The notes: generated by a model not told the origin, from the letters alone. A stretch of DNA of 64,000 bases from Melioribacter sp. (GCA_023250955.1 JAHEZQ010000010.1:1-64000), one strand, 5' to 3'. Positions 37,059 to 46,158 are shown, counted from the first letter of the stretch. Translations and numbers: made by a program.

Positions 37059-38192
37059 TTACTTTTGTTCTTTAATCACGTATTCTTTTTCATCTTGAAA
37101 ATTATGAACTAAAATTTCCCCCAATAAACCGATTGCAAAGAATTGTACACCAACAATGATCAACAAAATTCCCAGAAAGAAGACTGGTCTGTTAGCAATG
37201 GGGGAATGTGGTTTAATAAAAAACCATTCGTATGCCAAAACAAGATTAACAACAAATCCGATTAGAGCGATAAAAAATCCGACAAAACCGAAAAGATGCA
37301 TCGGACGTTTAATATAACGAGTAGTGAAGATAACCGTGATTAAATCAACAAAGCCCTTAAAGAATCTTGTTATACCGAATTTTGTTTTACCGTAGCGGCG
37401 GGGATGATGTTTAACAATAATTTCCGCGACGGAAAATCCTTTCCAGTTAGCAAGAACAGGAATATAGCGATGAAGTTCACCATACACACGAATATTCTGA
37501 ACGACTTGTTTGCGGTAGGCTTTTAGTCCGCAGTTAAAATCGTGAATTTTAACTTTTGTGAATAACCGTGTTATGTAATTAAAAAATTTTGAAGATAATT
37601 TTTTTATTATAGGATCATATCTTTTTTTCTTCCAGCCTGAAACAAGATCATAACCCTCTTCAAGTTTTTTTAAGAGATTCGGAATTTCAGCGGGATCGTC
37701 TTGAAGATCAGCATCCATTGTAATAACCGCATCGCCTGAAACATGATTGAATGCAACTTGAAGTGCGGCAGATTTTCCATAATTAGTCCGGAAACTGTAA
37801 TAATGAATTTTATTATCAGTCCTGATAAGTTCTTTAATCACGCTTAAAGATTTATCAGAACTGCCGTCATCAACAAAAATTATTTCGTAATCGGAGGAAA
37901 TTCCCCGGAGTGTTTTTTTTATTTCGTTGTAAAGTGGTCTAAGAGATTCTTCTTCATTTAAAAACGGTACAACAACAGAAATTTTCTTAAAACTAAAATT
38001 TTGAACTTGCTGCTGAGGTTGGTTCGGTTCACCGGAAGAAGGACGGAATTTTTTTCTGTTATTATAATATCTTCTATAAGGTTTCTTAGTTGGATTTTGC
38101 TTTTGTGATTGTTGTGCCGGTTGATTTTGCGCTGAAGTTATTTCAGCTTTAGGCTGTTGTACCTGTGGTTCCGGTTTATTCTGATTATCCAA
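37059..38192 (-). CDS. Polyprenyl-phosphate glycosyltransferase (GT2, DPM1/GtrB-like)
   Basis: A 377-residue enzyme. The GT2 catalytic domain runs from about residue 70 (ISVVVPFLNEEESL) with DDGSSDKS, the metal site VITMDADLQDDPAEIP and CGLKAYRKQVV. Two C-terminal membrane segments (about 295-320 and 330-355) fit dolichol- or undecaprenyl-phosphate sugar synthases. Residues 1-68 are an unusual Q/N/P and basic low-complexity tail (RRYYNNRKKFRPSS). The start is TTG at 38192, the only one before the core. It is the first gene of the minus-strand glycan operon. Confidence 0.83.
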   Translation of the reverse strand: MDNQNKPEPQVQQPKAEITSAQNQPAQQSQKQNPTKKPYRRYYNNRKKFRPSSGEPNQPQQQVQNFSFKKISVVVPFLNEEESLRPLYNEIKKTLRGISSDYEIIFVDDGSSDKSLSVIKELIRTDNKIHYYSFRTNYGKSAALQVAFNHVSGDAVITMDADLQDDPAEIPNLLKKLEEGYDLVSGWKKKRYDPIIKKLSSKFFNYITRLFTKVKIHDFNCGLKAYRKQVVQNIRVYGELHRYIPVLANWKGFSVAEIIVKHHPRRYGKTKFGITRFFKGFVDLITVIFTTRYIKRPMHLFGFVGFFIALIGFVVNLVLAYEWFFIKPHSPIANRPVFFLGILLIIVGVQFFAIGLLGEILVHNFQDEKEYVIKEQK

Positions 38193-38357
38193 GACCTATC
38201 CGTTTATTTTTGAAATCGTTGATGTTCGTGATTATTCTTTTCAAAGTTAAAATAAGAAGTTGCTAAAATCAATTTGGCAAAAGAACTGCCTAATTTTAAC
38301 CAAATTTGACACTGCTAAGAACAATCTTTAGATTTCCTCCAATAAGAAAGCAGTTTT

Positions 38358-38699
38358 ATGGGTGGAATAATATTCTGGGGAATTATTAGATCGGCGATTT
38401 TAATTCCTGTACTTTGGATATTATATGGTTTGATGGAATATAAATATTGGTGGTGGTTCGGAATACTTTCTGTGTATGGAGTGATTATCCACCCTGCTCT
38501 AATAAAATATAATATATTTCTACAAGAGAACGACGAGTTAATTAATAATACGCTTTGTTCATCATGTAAACATTTTGATAAAACTGCTGTTTTGTGTCTA
38601 AAGTTTGATAAACATCCAACTTTAAATAGTCTTCCATGTGAAGGAATAGACTGGGAGCCAATGGATTCTAAAAATGAAACGACAGAAATACATACATAA
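38358..38699 (+). CDS. Small membrane protein with C-terminal cysteine motif
   Basis: A 113-residue protein of unknown function. Two hydrophobic segments (about residues 5-25 and 28-48, the second rich in Trp and Tyr) are followed by a soluble tail with SSCKHFDKTAVLCLKF and a later PCEG, giving four spaced cysteines (LCSSC...VLC...PC) that could bind metal or an iron-sulfur centre. A longer minus-strand frame covers the same DNA but has no such pattern and no ribosome site. The next gene overlaps it by 26 bases. Confidence 0.5.
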   Translation: MGGIIFWGIIRSAILIPVLWILYGLMEYKYWWWFGILSVYGVIIHPALIKYNIFLQENDELINNTLCSSCKHFDKTAVLCLKFDKHPTLNSLPCEGIDWEPMDSKNETTEIHT

Positions 38700-38916
38700 T
38701 AAAGAGAGATCAATTAAGAGTAAAACGATATTTTGCGCTGAATGCGGAGAAGAACTAGATATGTTTGGTATCTCCGGTTCTGAAATTGATTTAGAAAAAA
38801 TTAAAGAACGTCATAAACACTGTAAAGAAAAAGGGAAGTTTAAAGGGGATAAATGCGCAATGCTCTTTATAGCGGACGAAACTGAACCCACATCAACTCG
38901 GGATGAAGACGAGTAA
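38674..38916 (+). CDS. Small cysteine-containing zinc-ribbon-like protein
   Basis: An 80-residue basic then acidic protein of unknown function with CAECGEELD near residues 21-29 and later HKHCKEKG and DKCAML, together a possible four-cysteine metal site. Its start lies within the previous gene (26-base overlap, different frame), suggesting coupled translation. The last 15 residues are acidic. No close family is recognised, and the start is not certain. Confidence 0.4.
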   Translation: MKRQKYIHNKERSIKSKTIFCAECGEELDMFGISGSEIDLEKIKERHKHCKEKGKFKGDKCAMLFIADETEPTSTRDEDE

Positions 38917-39156
38917 ATTATTAGCATACCTCCAGCAAAAATTCTTTTATTAACTTTTATTTATATGTTGATAATTATTCCGGATATAAATAAGTTCATC
39001 GGGAAATAATTCTTATATAGTAAAAAGGAAAGTTTATTGAAATTTGTAATAAAGAATAATTCCGGTTGTCTAGCCACACCATTCAATCTCACCTTGCAAT
39101 TAATTTATTAAATGAGAAAAAGAATATAGAAAACTAATTAGAAGGAGTATCTCATT

Positions 39157-40707
39157 ATGGGTAGTCAATTATGGCAGCGGAAACCTGTCGAACACTTTGA
39201 ATTAGAAATGAAAGAGAGCAAGCTAAAACGTGTTCTCGGAAAGTGGGGCTTAACTTCTCTTGGTGTGGGCGCAATAATCGGCGCAGGAATATTTGTAATG
39301 ACAGGAGTTGGTGCAAAAGAATATGCGGGTCCTGCATTAGCTCTTTCTTTTGTCGTTGCTGGCATAGGTTGCACATTTGCTGCATTGTGCTATGCTGAGT
39401 TTGCTTCATTTCTGCCTGTTGAAGGTTCTGCGTACGCATATTCTTATGCAACTGTAGGTGAATTATTCGCTTGGATTATCGGCTGGGATTTAATTCTTGA
39501 ATATGGTATGGGTGCTTCTGCCGTCGCTGTTGGTTGGTCCGGTTACCTCGCAAAGTTTTTACATCTCTTTAATATAAAATTTCCAATCTGGTTAATGAAT
39601 GATGTTTTTACAGGGAAGGAAATGATTGCGGAGGCAACACATAAAGGAACACTCGTAGATCTTTCAACGCGTTTTTCTGATGTAAGTTTTCCAACAATAT
39701 TCGGAATTGATTTTGCTGTTAATCTTCCGGCGTTGTTAATCATTTGGCTTCTTACATCAATTCTTGTTAGAGGAATTAAAAATGCATCAAATACAAACAA
39801 TGTAATGGTTGCAATCAAAGTTGTTGTTGTGTTGTTCATTATTATTTTAGGCGCTAACTATATAAACACTGCTAATTGGGATCCTTTTATTCCTGCACGC
39901 GGATTTTATACTGATTCATTTGGTACCCACGGTGCATTTGGTCTATTGGGTATAGTTTCCGGAGCGGCATATATTTTCTTTGCATATATAGGATTTGATA
40001 CAGTTTCAACACACGCAGGTGAAGCAAAGAATCCTCAAAAAGATGTTCCCTTTGGAATAATAACTTCTCTAATCGTTTGTACAATTCTTTACATTCTTGT
40101 AGCACTTGTACTTACCGGAATGGTTAATTATAAAGATATAGATATTACCGCGCCGATTGCAGCAGCGTTTGGTTCGCAAGGTTTGAACTATGCTGTTTTT
40201 ATTATTTCAATTGCCGCAATTGCCGGACTCACATCTGTTTGTATTGTAATGCTTCTTGGTCAATCGCGTGTATTTTATGCAATCTCAAAAGACGGATTAC
40301 TTCCAAAGAAAACATTTGGAGAAGTTCACCCGAAATTCCGTACTCCGTGGAAAGCAAATATATTGATAGGTTTAGTTGTGTCACTTGTTTCTGCTTTTAC
40401 TCCAATTGAAGGTATTTCTAAGATGGTTAATATTGGAACGCTGCTCGCATTTGTTTTAGTCTGTCTCGCTGTTTGGATTATGAGAAAAAAAGAACCAACA
40501 CGCCACCGCCCGTTTAAAGCACCGGTTATTTGGTTTGTTGCACCAATGGGAATTATTTTCAATCTGGGTATGATGTTAACTTTGGAATGGCAGAACTGGG
40601 TACGTCTTGCTGGTTGGCTTGTAATCGGCTTATTAATTTATTTCTTATACGGAAAGAAGCACAGCGTAATGGCTAAACGACTAGCTGAAGAAAACAATAA
40701 ACACTAA
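39157..40707 (+). CDS. APC family amino acid permease
   Basis: A 516-residue inner-membrane transporter with about 12 hydrophobic segments. The first segment carries the APC signature GVGAIIGAGIFVMTGVGA (residues ~37-54). Later come FAALCYAEFASFLPVEGSAY and FFAYIGFDTVSTHAGEAKNP, placing it in the cationic amino acid transporter (CAT/YfnA) group. AAGGAG stands eight bases before the ATG. The gene is alone between intergenic regions and ends at a strong terminator. Confidence 0.9.
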   Translation: MGSQLWQRKPVEHFELEMKESKLKRVLGKWGLTSLGVGAIIGAGIFVMTGVGAKEYAGPALALSFVVAGIGCTFAALCYAEFASFLPVEGSAYAYSYATVGELFAWIIGWDLILEYGMGASAVAVGWSGYLAKFLHLFNIKFPIWLMNDVFTGKEMIAEATHKGTLVDLSTRFSDVSFPTIFGIDFAVNLPALLIIWLLTSILVRGIKNASNTNNVMVAIKVVVVLFIIILGANYINTANWDPFIPARGFYTDSFGTHGAFGLLGIVSGAAYIFFAYIGFDTVSTHAGEAKNPQKDVPFGIITSLIVCTILYILVALVLTGMVNYKDIDITAPIAAAFGSQGLNYAVFIISIAAIAGLTSVCIVMLLGQSRVFYAISKDGLLPKKTFGEVHPKFRTPWKANILIGLVVSLVSAFTPIEGISKMVNIGTLLAFVLVCLAVWIMRKKEPTRHRPFKAPVIWFVAPMGIIFNLGMMLTLEWQNWVRLAGWLVIGLLIYFLYGKKHSVMAKRLAEENNKH

Positions 40708-40733
40708 AAATATTTTTTAGATAAATATTTCAT

Positions 40734-40776
40734 AAAAAGGACTTTCATTACAATAATGAAAGTCCTTTTTATTTTT
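40734..40776 (+). terminator. Rho-independent terminator after the permease
   Basis: A 17-base perfect inverted repeat (40734-40750 with 40754-40770, core AAGGACTTTCATT) is followed by a T-rich tail. Confidence 0.9.
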
Positions 40777-40822
40777 CTCTTCACAAGTCTTATAATCTCT
40801 CACAATAAAAAACCACATTAGT

Positions 40823-40853
40823 TTTGCTGACAGATGATTTTTATTTATTTTTG
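40823..40853 (+). promoter_or_regulatory. Bacteroidota-type promoter of tRNA-Lys
   Basis: TTTG at 40823-40826, a spacer of exactly 19 bases, then TATTTTTG at 40846-40853, matching the Bacteroidota consensus TTTG-N19-TAnnTTTG. The mature tRNA begins five bases later. Read directly from the sequence; the consensus is established for Bacteroides and its relatives. Confidence 0.7.
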
Positions 40854-40857
40854 CCCC

Positions 40858-40930
40858 GCACCCTTAGCTCAGTTGGTAGAGCATATGACTCTTAATCATC
40901 AGGTCGCGGGTTCGAGTCCCGCAGGGTGCA
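40858..40930 (+). tRNA. tRNA-Lys (anticodon CTT)
   Basis: A complete cloverleaf of 73 bases. The acceptor stem is GCACCCT with AGGGTGC, the D arm GCTC...GAGC, the anticodon loop CTCTTAA with anticodon CTT, and the T arm GCGGG-TTCGAGT-CCCGC, followed by discriminator A. The end CCA is not encoded. One anticodon-stem pair (T27-C43) is weak. It is followed by a terminator hairpin. Confidence 0.95.
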
Positions 40931-40933
40931 CTA

Positions 40934-40964
40934 AAAACTCCAACAGAAGTTGGAGTTTTGTTTT
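40934..40964 (+). terminator. Rho-independent terminator after tRNA-Lys
   Basis: AAAACTCCAAC (40934-40944) pairs with GTTGGAGTTTT (40949-40959) around a four-base loop, followed by GTTTT. Confidence 0.85.
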
Positions 40965-41092
40965 ACTCTTAAAATACAACACTCTTCCTTAATCAAATCA
41001 GACTTTCAGACCAGTTGACTTTTAATATACATTTAACGAGGTTTCATCGAGTTAAGTTTTCCCAGGCTTAATCAAAATATTTAGAGGGCCAC

Positions 41093-43516
41093 ATGAAACA
41101 TTTAGTTACATTCCTTCTAATCATTCTCTTAATGTCCGGTTGTAAAAAAGACGACAGTAACCCCGTCTCATCAAATCCTAACGGAAATAGCGGAAATATA
41201 AAAATTGGCGATGTTGTTGATCTTACTACACAAACAATTAATTTGAATGGCGGCACAGTCACAGTTACCAAACCAGGCGACCCGCTTAATGGATTAACTG
41301 TAACTATTCAACCAAATTCGTTTACACAAGCACAAACAATAAAAATCTCATCAGCTCCAATTTCCAGTCATCAATTAGGTCAATACTTTAATCCGCTTAC
41401 TTCAATGATAAAGATTACATATCAAGGTGGTTATGCAGATAAAACGATGAGAATAAAAATTCCAATAACTCTTCCAGCAGGAAAGTTTGCAATGGGTTTT
41501 TTCTACAACGAGCAAACAGGAAAGTTAGAAGGAATTCCAATCGAAGAATTAGCAAGCGATCATATCACAGTTGCAACAAAATATTTTGCTTCTAACACAA
41601 ATCAATCTTTGGGTAAAAAAACAAATTTAGATATAGTTGGAGATCTTGTTATTGGAATGATTGATGAATCAGTACTAGCCGGTCAAACAAATATTGATAC
41701 AGGTTTTAAACCGGGAGTTGACGATTGGGAATTTATTAATTATGGATCTTATTTGGCGCCCAATGGGATTTGTGCTGGAATGACATTAACTGCAATGTGG
41801 TACTATTTAGAAAGAAAGAATACCGATGGAGCGTTGTTCCATAAGTACGATACATTTAATGATAAGACACAACCTGGAAAACTTTGGCAAGATAATCCTA
41901 AGGGCTACCGCTTCGCATCTGCAATTCAATCTGATTTAAATTGGGATGCCCGTGAAACAGAAAGATTATTTCAGGAAGGAGATCCAGTTCTAACTTGGAA
42001 GGCGTTTGCACTTTCAATGCTGTTAACTAAAGAACCACAATATGTTTGTTTAAGATCAACAACTCATATAGGACATGCTGTTGTTGCATATCAAATGAAT
42101 TATCAAACGGGCGATTTAATAGTTTCAGATCCGAATTATCCATCGGGTTACCAAACAAGCGGGACTACGATAAACAGAACAATTAAATTCAGCGGTAATA
42201 AATTTAATCCTTTCCCAGCTTCACTTAAAGCAGATGCGAACGCTACAGTTTTTGATACCGTTTACTATTATGGAAAAGCGACAATGATTGATTGGGATAA
42301 ATTTAGATCCAGGTGGACTGAAGTAACATCAGGTACAATTGGTAACGACAAATTTCCGACATATAAATTGTATGTAGAAAGAGTTGGAGGAGATGAATTA
42401 GTTGATAATTATGTTCTCAACTCAGATACATTGACAGTTCTCTGTAGATCAACCAATAGCGCTGAATTTTTAACGGGAACAGATCGGCTGCAGCTTTTTT
42501 ATATTTTCGATCAAAATGGAAATCAATTAATAAAAGCTGGCGGCGCTGCAAAAGGAATTGCAAAACTAAAATTAGGTTCAGGGACAACTAAACTTGGGTT
42601 TTATATTTGTGGAGCTAAAAATAGTATTGCCGAAAATTATGTAGACTTTAAATGGATTAATGTAAACCGCCTTGGAATGACGATTGATCCAAATCCATTA
42701 AACGGCGATATAAATAAAGAATATACATTCACGGCAAATGTGCAAGGCACTCCTCCGGCTACCGCAAACAAATATGTCTGGAATTTTGGAGACGGAACTC
42801 AAGATGTTACTGTAACCGGTAACAATACTACAAAACATACATATACAACGTCTGGTACTTTTACTGTATCACTGAAATTGTATGACAATACAACTAATAA
42901 TGTGGTTCTTACAGCAGCGTCAACTGTAAATATGTTATCAAGTTTTGCTTATGAAGTTATGACTACCCAAACAGTGCAAATAGTTTTAACGGGAGTAGTC
43001 GTTTATGACAAATACTATCCTAACAGTACAATAAATTATTACTATCAAAATCCAATTATAAATAAAAATTATGGACGGAACAGCCAAACAATTAGCTGGT
43101 CCGGCCTTTCGTTTTCAATAAATTATACTTATAAGTTTCCTCCATTTGAAGGTTATACAGGACAAGATACTTTAACTGCAACGGGAACTATAAATGGTTC
43201 AATTTCTCAAGACGGAAAAAATGTTAGCAATATTACTGCTCACGAAAAAGTAACGCATAAGTTAAATCAGGCATATACGGATTTAACAATTGTCATTCAT
43301 GATATACCGTTTGTAGTAAAAACAACAACAAGCAGTGCTTCTGGTGTAAGTTATATGGAATATTGGTATTCTTCCTCTTCACCCGCTCAAGGAAATGTTG
43401 CGTCGCTTCAGTTGATAGAAAAAAGGGAAATTGATACAAATATATACACCGAAGTAATGAATACGGCATCGTACAATATGGCTTATATTTATGTTTCTTT
43501 ATTGAAGAAGTTGTGA
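41093..43516 (+). CDS. Lipoprotein with papain-like domain and PKD domain
   Basis: An 807-residue lipoprotein: signal with lipobox LMSGC at residues 14-18, then an N/S/G-rich linker. Residues ~200-350 look like a papain- or C39-type cysteine peptidase: C227 in GICAGM, H328 in HIGHAVVAYQ and D346 (with N348) in VSDPNYP have the order Cys-His-Asp/Asn. A PKD domain follows at ~550-615 (VWNFGDGTQD, HTYTTSGTFTVSLKLYD). The last ~190 residues are beta-rich and unfamiliar. If active, it would be a surface or periplasmic peptidase; the triad is an inference from spacing. Confidence 0.65.
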   Translation: MKHLVTFLLIILLMSGCKKDDSNPVSSNPNGNSGNIKIGDVVDLTTQTINLNGGTVTVTKPGDPLNGLTVTIQPNSFTQAQTIKISSAPISSHQLGQYFNPLTSMIKITYQGGYADKTMRIKIPITLPAGKFAMGFFYNEQTGKLEGIPIEELASDHITVATKYFASNTNQSLGKKTNLDIVGDLVIGMIDESVLAGQTNIDTGFKPGVDDWEFINYGSYLAPNGICAGMTLTAMWYYLERKNTDGALFHKYDTFNDKTQPGKLWQDNPKGYRFASAIQSDLNWDARETERLFQEGDPVLTWKAFALSMLLTKEPQYVCLRSTTHIGHAVVAYQMNYQTGDLIVSDPNYPSGYQTSGTTINRTIKFSGNKFNPFPASLKADANATVFDTVYYYGKATMIDWDKFRSRWTEVTSGTIGNDKFPTYKLYVERVGGDELVDNYVLNSDTLTVLCRSTNSAEFLTGTDRLQLFYIFDQNGNQLIKAGGAAKGIAKLKLGSGTTKLGFYICGAKNSIAENYVDFKWINVNRLGMTIDPNPLNGDINKEYTFTANVQGTPPATANKYVWNFGDGTQDVTVTGNNTTKHTYTTSGTFTVSLKLYDNTTNNVVLTAASTVNMLSSFAYEVMTTQTVQIVLTGVVVYDKYYPNSTINYYYQNPIINKNYGRNSQTISWSGLSFSINYTYKFPPFEGYTGQDTLTATGTINGSISQDGKNVSNITAHEKVTHKLNQAYTDLTIVIHDIPFVVKTTTSSASGVSYMEYWYSSSSPAQGNVASLQLIEKREIDTNIYTEVMNTASYNMAYIYVSLLKKL

Positions 43517-43662
43517 AATAAATCTATTGCGAAAAATTTTCTACCTCAATTATTTTTATCAGCAAACATCGAAGATTTAAACTTCTGCACTTAAATTTTT
43601 GTCAAGTATTTGTTATAATTCATCTCGGAATTGATTCATTAATTTAAGTCGCGGAGACTATA

Positions 43663-44499
43663 ATGTATTCTAAAAAACTTGCCAGAAAGATTGTGATTTC
43701 TATTTCAATTTTTTTATTTGTTATTGTCAACGGCTGCAGCAGTGTAAAAGAAACGGCAAGCAGTTGGAGAAATAATGAAATAAAAATTGATGGAGATATT
43801 TCAGATTGGCAAAATTCTTTGGTGAGCATCCCAGATAAAAAATTAGCTGTAGGTTTTAAAAACGATGATAAGTTCCTATACATTAGTTTAATTACGGATG
43901 ATAGAGTAAAAGTAATGCAAATGCTGCGGGGTGGATTTATAACGTGGTTTATTCCTAACGGGAGGAGCGATAAAACCTTTGGAGTTAAATTTCCTTTAGC
44001 CAATAAAGATTTGTTGAGCGAAGAGTTAAATAATATGAATAGGGAAACTTTCCAGCAGGAGAATCGGGGAAATATGGAAAAACAATTATCACGGTTATTA
44101 ATTCAACAAAAAGAATTTGAAGTTATTAACAAGGATAAATTTCCATTGAGTCTTATGTATCTAGAGAACAAAGAAGGAATAAAGGTAAAACTCGGTTATA
44201 CTGAAAATAATTTTGTGTATGAATTACAGGTTCCATTAATCTCAGGCGAAAATTATACTTACACTATAAAAGCAGCGCCAGGAGAAAAAGTAAATATCCG
44301 TTTTGAAACTGAGCAATTTGATTCAGAAAATATACGTAATGCAATAAAAGAGCGCGGTACTATGCAAAGAGGCGAAGGAGATATTCCAAGTGCACAGAGA
44401 GAAGGAAGCGGAAGAATGCGTCAAGGAATGCCCGGATTTCAGAAACTAGATCCGATCAACTATTCATTTGATGTAATACTTCAACAGTCACCGAAATAA
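43663..44499 (+). CDS. Lipoprotein with CBM9-like domain
   Basis: A 278-residue lipoprotein with a signal peptide ending VNGC at about residue 25. The start IKIDGDISDWQNSLVSI resembles the first strands of CBM9-type or DOMON-like sugar-binding domains, and KNDDKFLYISLITDDR continues this pattern. A Glu/Arg-rich tail (about 225-262) has several charged and Q residues. No enzyme motif is seen. It is alone between the PKD lipoprotein and the propeller gene, in the same direction. Confidence 0.55.
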   Translation: MYSKKLARKIVISISIFLFVIVNGCSSVKETASSWRNNEIKIDGDISDWQNSLVSIPDKKLAVGFKNDDKFLYISLITDDRVKVMQMLRGGFITWFIPNGRSDKTFGVKFPLANKDLLSEELNNMNRETFQQENRGNMEKQLSRLLIQQKEFEVINKDKFPLSLMYLENKEGIKVKLGYTENNFVYELQVPLISGENYTYTIKAAPGEKVNIRFETEQFDSENIRNAIKERGTMQRGEGDIPSAQREGSGRMRQGMPGFQKLDPINYSFDVILQQSPK

Positions 44500-44773
44500 A
44501 TTGGAATGAAGCATATGAATTTTAGATAGTCAATTTAGTTGCACACGATCACATTCAACTGTTGATATACTTTTTTTCTTTAAGTAAGTTGAATATGGTA
44601 TTTAAGTCTATTGTTATGCATCTACAATTTTATTTTTACTTCAATATTTTTTTTGCAAACCCAAAATATTTGCTATTCTCTTTTTTGATTAATTCTCGCA
44701 TTAACCTAAAATAAATTTATGCTGCTCTTAATATCCAACGGTATCGTCAATTATATAATATAGAAGGTGAATC

Positions 44774-46105
44774 ATGAATGCATTATTAAAATATTTCTTT
44801 TTGTTATTTACTGTATCTAACATTCTAGCTCAAACGCCAAAATGGACAACGTACGACTACAACACTTCAAATTATTCTTTAACTTCTGTCTACTGTTTAG
44901 CTACAGATGCTTCAGGCAATGTTTGGATAGGCACAAATCAGTCAATAGTTAAATTCAATCAACTAAGTACATGGAATGTTTATAACTCGTCCAATTCCGG
45001 AATGCCGAATGATCGAGTTGTAGATATTGCGATTACGGGAACGAATTCAATTTGGATTTGTACCTACGGAAACGGGCTATTGAATTATAACGGAAGTATC
45101 TGGCAGCAATATCTACCTTCCAACAGCGGTATACTAAGCAACTATACATATTGTGTCGGATTTGATTCTCCCGGAAATGTATGGACAGGAATCTATTCAG
45201 CTAACGCACAAAATGCCGGTGTAGTAAAATGGACCGGAGGAAGCAATTGGACGCCTTATACTTTTACAGATACTTATAATTACAAGAACGTTGAAGCGAT
45301 TGCGAAAGATAATGCCGGGAATATTTGGTGCGGTACAACAATCGGTTTGTATAAATTTAATCCCACAAACTCAACCTGGACAGTTTATACAAAAGAAAAC
45401 ACAAGTGGCGGTTTGGGAGGAAATTGGGTTAGAGTAATTGTACCCGATGCAGTTGGAAATATTTGGCTGGGTACTATGGATTTAATTAGCGGTTCTTATG
45501 TTGGAGCTGGTTTAATAAAATTTAATCCTACGTCAAATCTATGGTCAAATTATACAAACACGGATCCTAACAGTAAAGTTGTTAGCGCAATAGCTTTTAG
45601 AAACACTGACATATGGGTAGGAACTGGATTCTGCGGTCAATATAACGGAAATGGTCTTTATAAATTTAATCCAACAAACTCAACTTGGACGAATTACTAT
45701 GTTGACAGCAATACTTTTCCAGGGAATTGTGTGAATGATCTTGTGGTTGACAATAACAATAACCTATGGATTGCCGGCAACAATATTTTAACAAAAGTAG
45801 ATTTCAATCCGACTGCGGTTGATGATTATCTTGAAACAATTCCAACGCAATTTACTTTGAATGCCTATCCCAATCCTTTTAATCCAACAACTAAAATTGA
45901 ATTTGCAATTCCTATGCAAGGAAAATATACTATCAAAATTTACAACACGTTAGGACAAGAACTTAGCAAGTTGGTAGATCATGAATTAGTTGCCGGTATT
46001 CACAGTGTAACATTTGATGCTAGCGGCTTTGCTTCCGGAATTTATGTCTGCAAACTAAACGGAGATAATGTTAATCTCAGTAAGAAAATTGTTTTGATGA
46101 AATAA
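44774..46105 (+). CDS. Secreted two-component-regulator propeller protein with T9SS sorting domain
   Basis: A 443-residue secreted protein. After a signal peptide ending ILAQ come about seven propeller blades, each with the core of a two-component regulator propeller repeat (GNVWIGTNQSIVKFN, GNIWCGTTIGLYKFN, NNLWIAGNNIL). The last ~80 residues are a type IX secretion sorting domain: YPNPFNPTTKIEFAIP, TIKIYNTLGQELSKL, AGIHSVTFDASGFASGIYVCKL and KKIVLMK. The protein is therefore exported across the outer membrane by the T9SS. The function of the propeller is unknown. Confidence 0.88.
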   Translation: MNALLKYFFLLFTVSNILAQTPKWTTYDYNTSNYSLTSVYCLATDASGNVWIGTNQSIVKFNQLSTWNVYNSSNSGMPNDRVVDIAITGTNSIWICTYGNGLLNYNGSIWQQYLPSNSGILSNYTYCVGFDSPGNVWTGIYSANAQNAGVVKWTGGSNWTPYTFTDTYNYKNVEAIAKDNAGNIWCGTTIGLYKFNPTNSTWTVYTKENTSGGLGGNWVRVIVPDAVGNIWLGTMDLISGSYVGAGLIKFNPTSNLWSNYTNTDPNSKVVSAIAFRNTDIWVGTGFCGQYNGNGLYKFNPTNSTWTNYYVDSNTFPGNCVNDLVVDNNNNLWIAGNNILTKVDFNPTAVDDYLETIPTQFTLNAYPNPFNPTTKIEFAIPMQGKYTIKIYNTLGQELSKLVDHELVAGIHSVTFDASGFASGIYVCKLNGDNVNLSKKIVLMK

Positions 46106-46123
46106 ATTTTATTTTTCCATTAA

Positions 46124-46148
46124 ATCCCCTCTTTAATAAGGAGGGGAT
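46124..46148. terminator. Hairpin between convergent genes
   Basis: ATCCCCTC (46124-46131) pairs perfectly with GAGGGGAT (46141-46148) around a nine-base loop, between the ends of the propeller gene and the aldo/keto reductase gene. The tail is only partly T-rich, so termination strength is uncertain. Confidence 0.5.
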
Positions 46149-46158
46149 ATTGGAAATA

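Noticed and set aside
38315-38713. Minus-strand 132-residue frame overlapping the small membrane protein
   Set aside because: No signal or domain pattern; the plus-strand frame has membrane helices and spaced cysteines. The choice is not certain.
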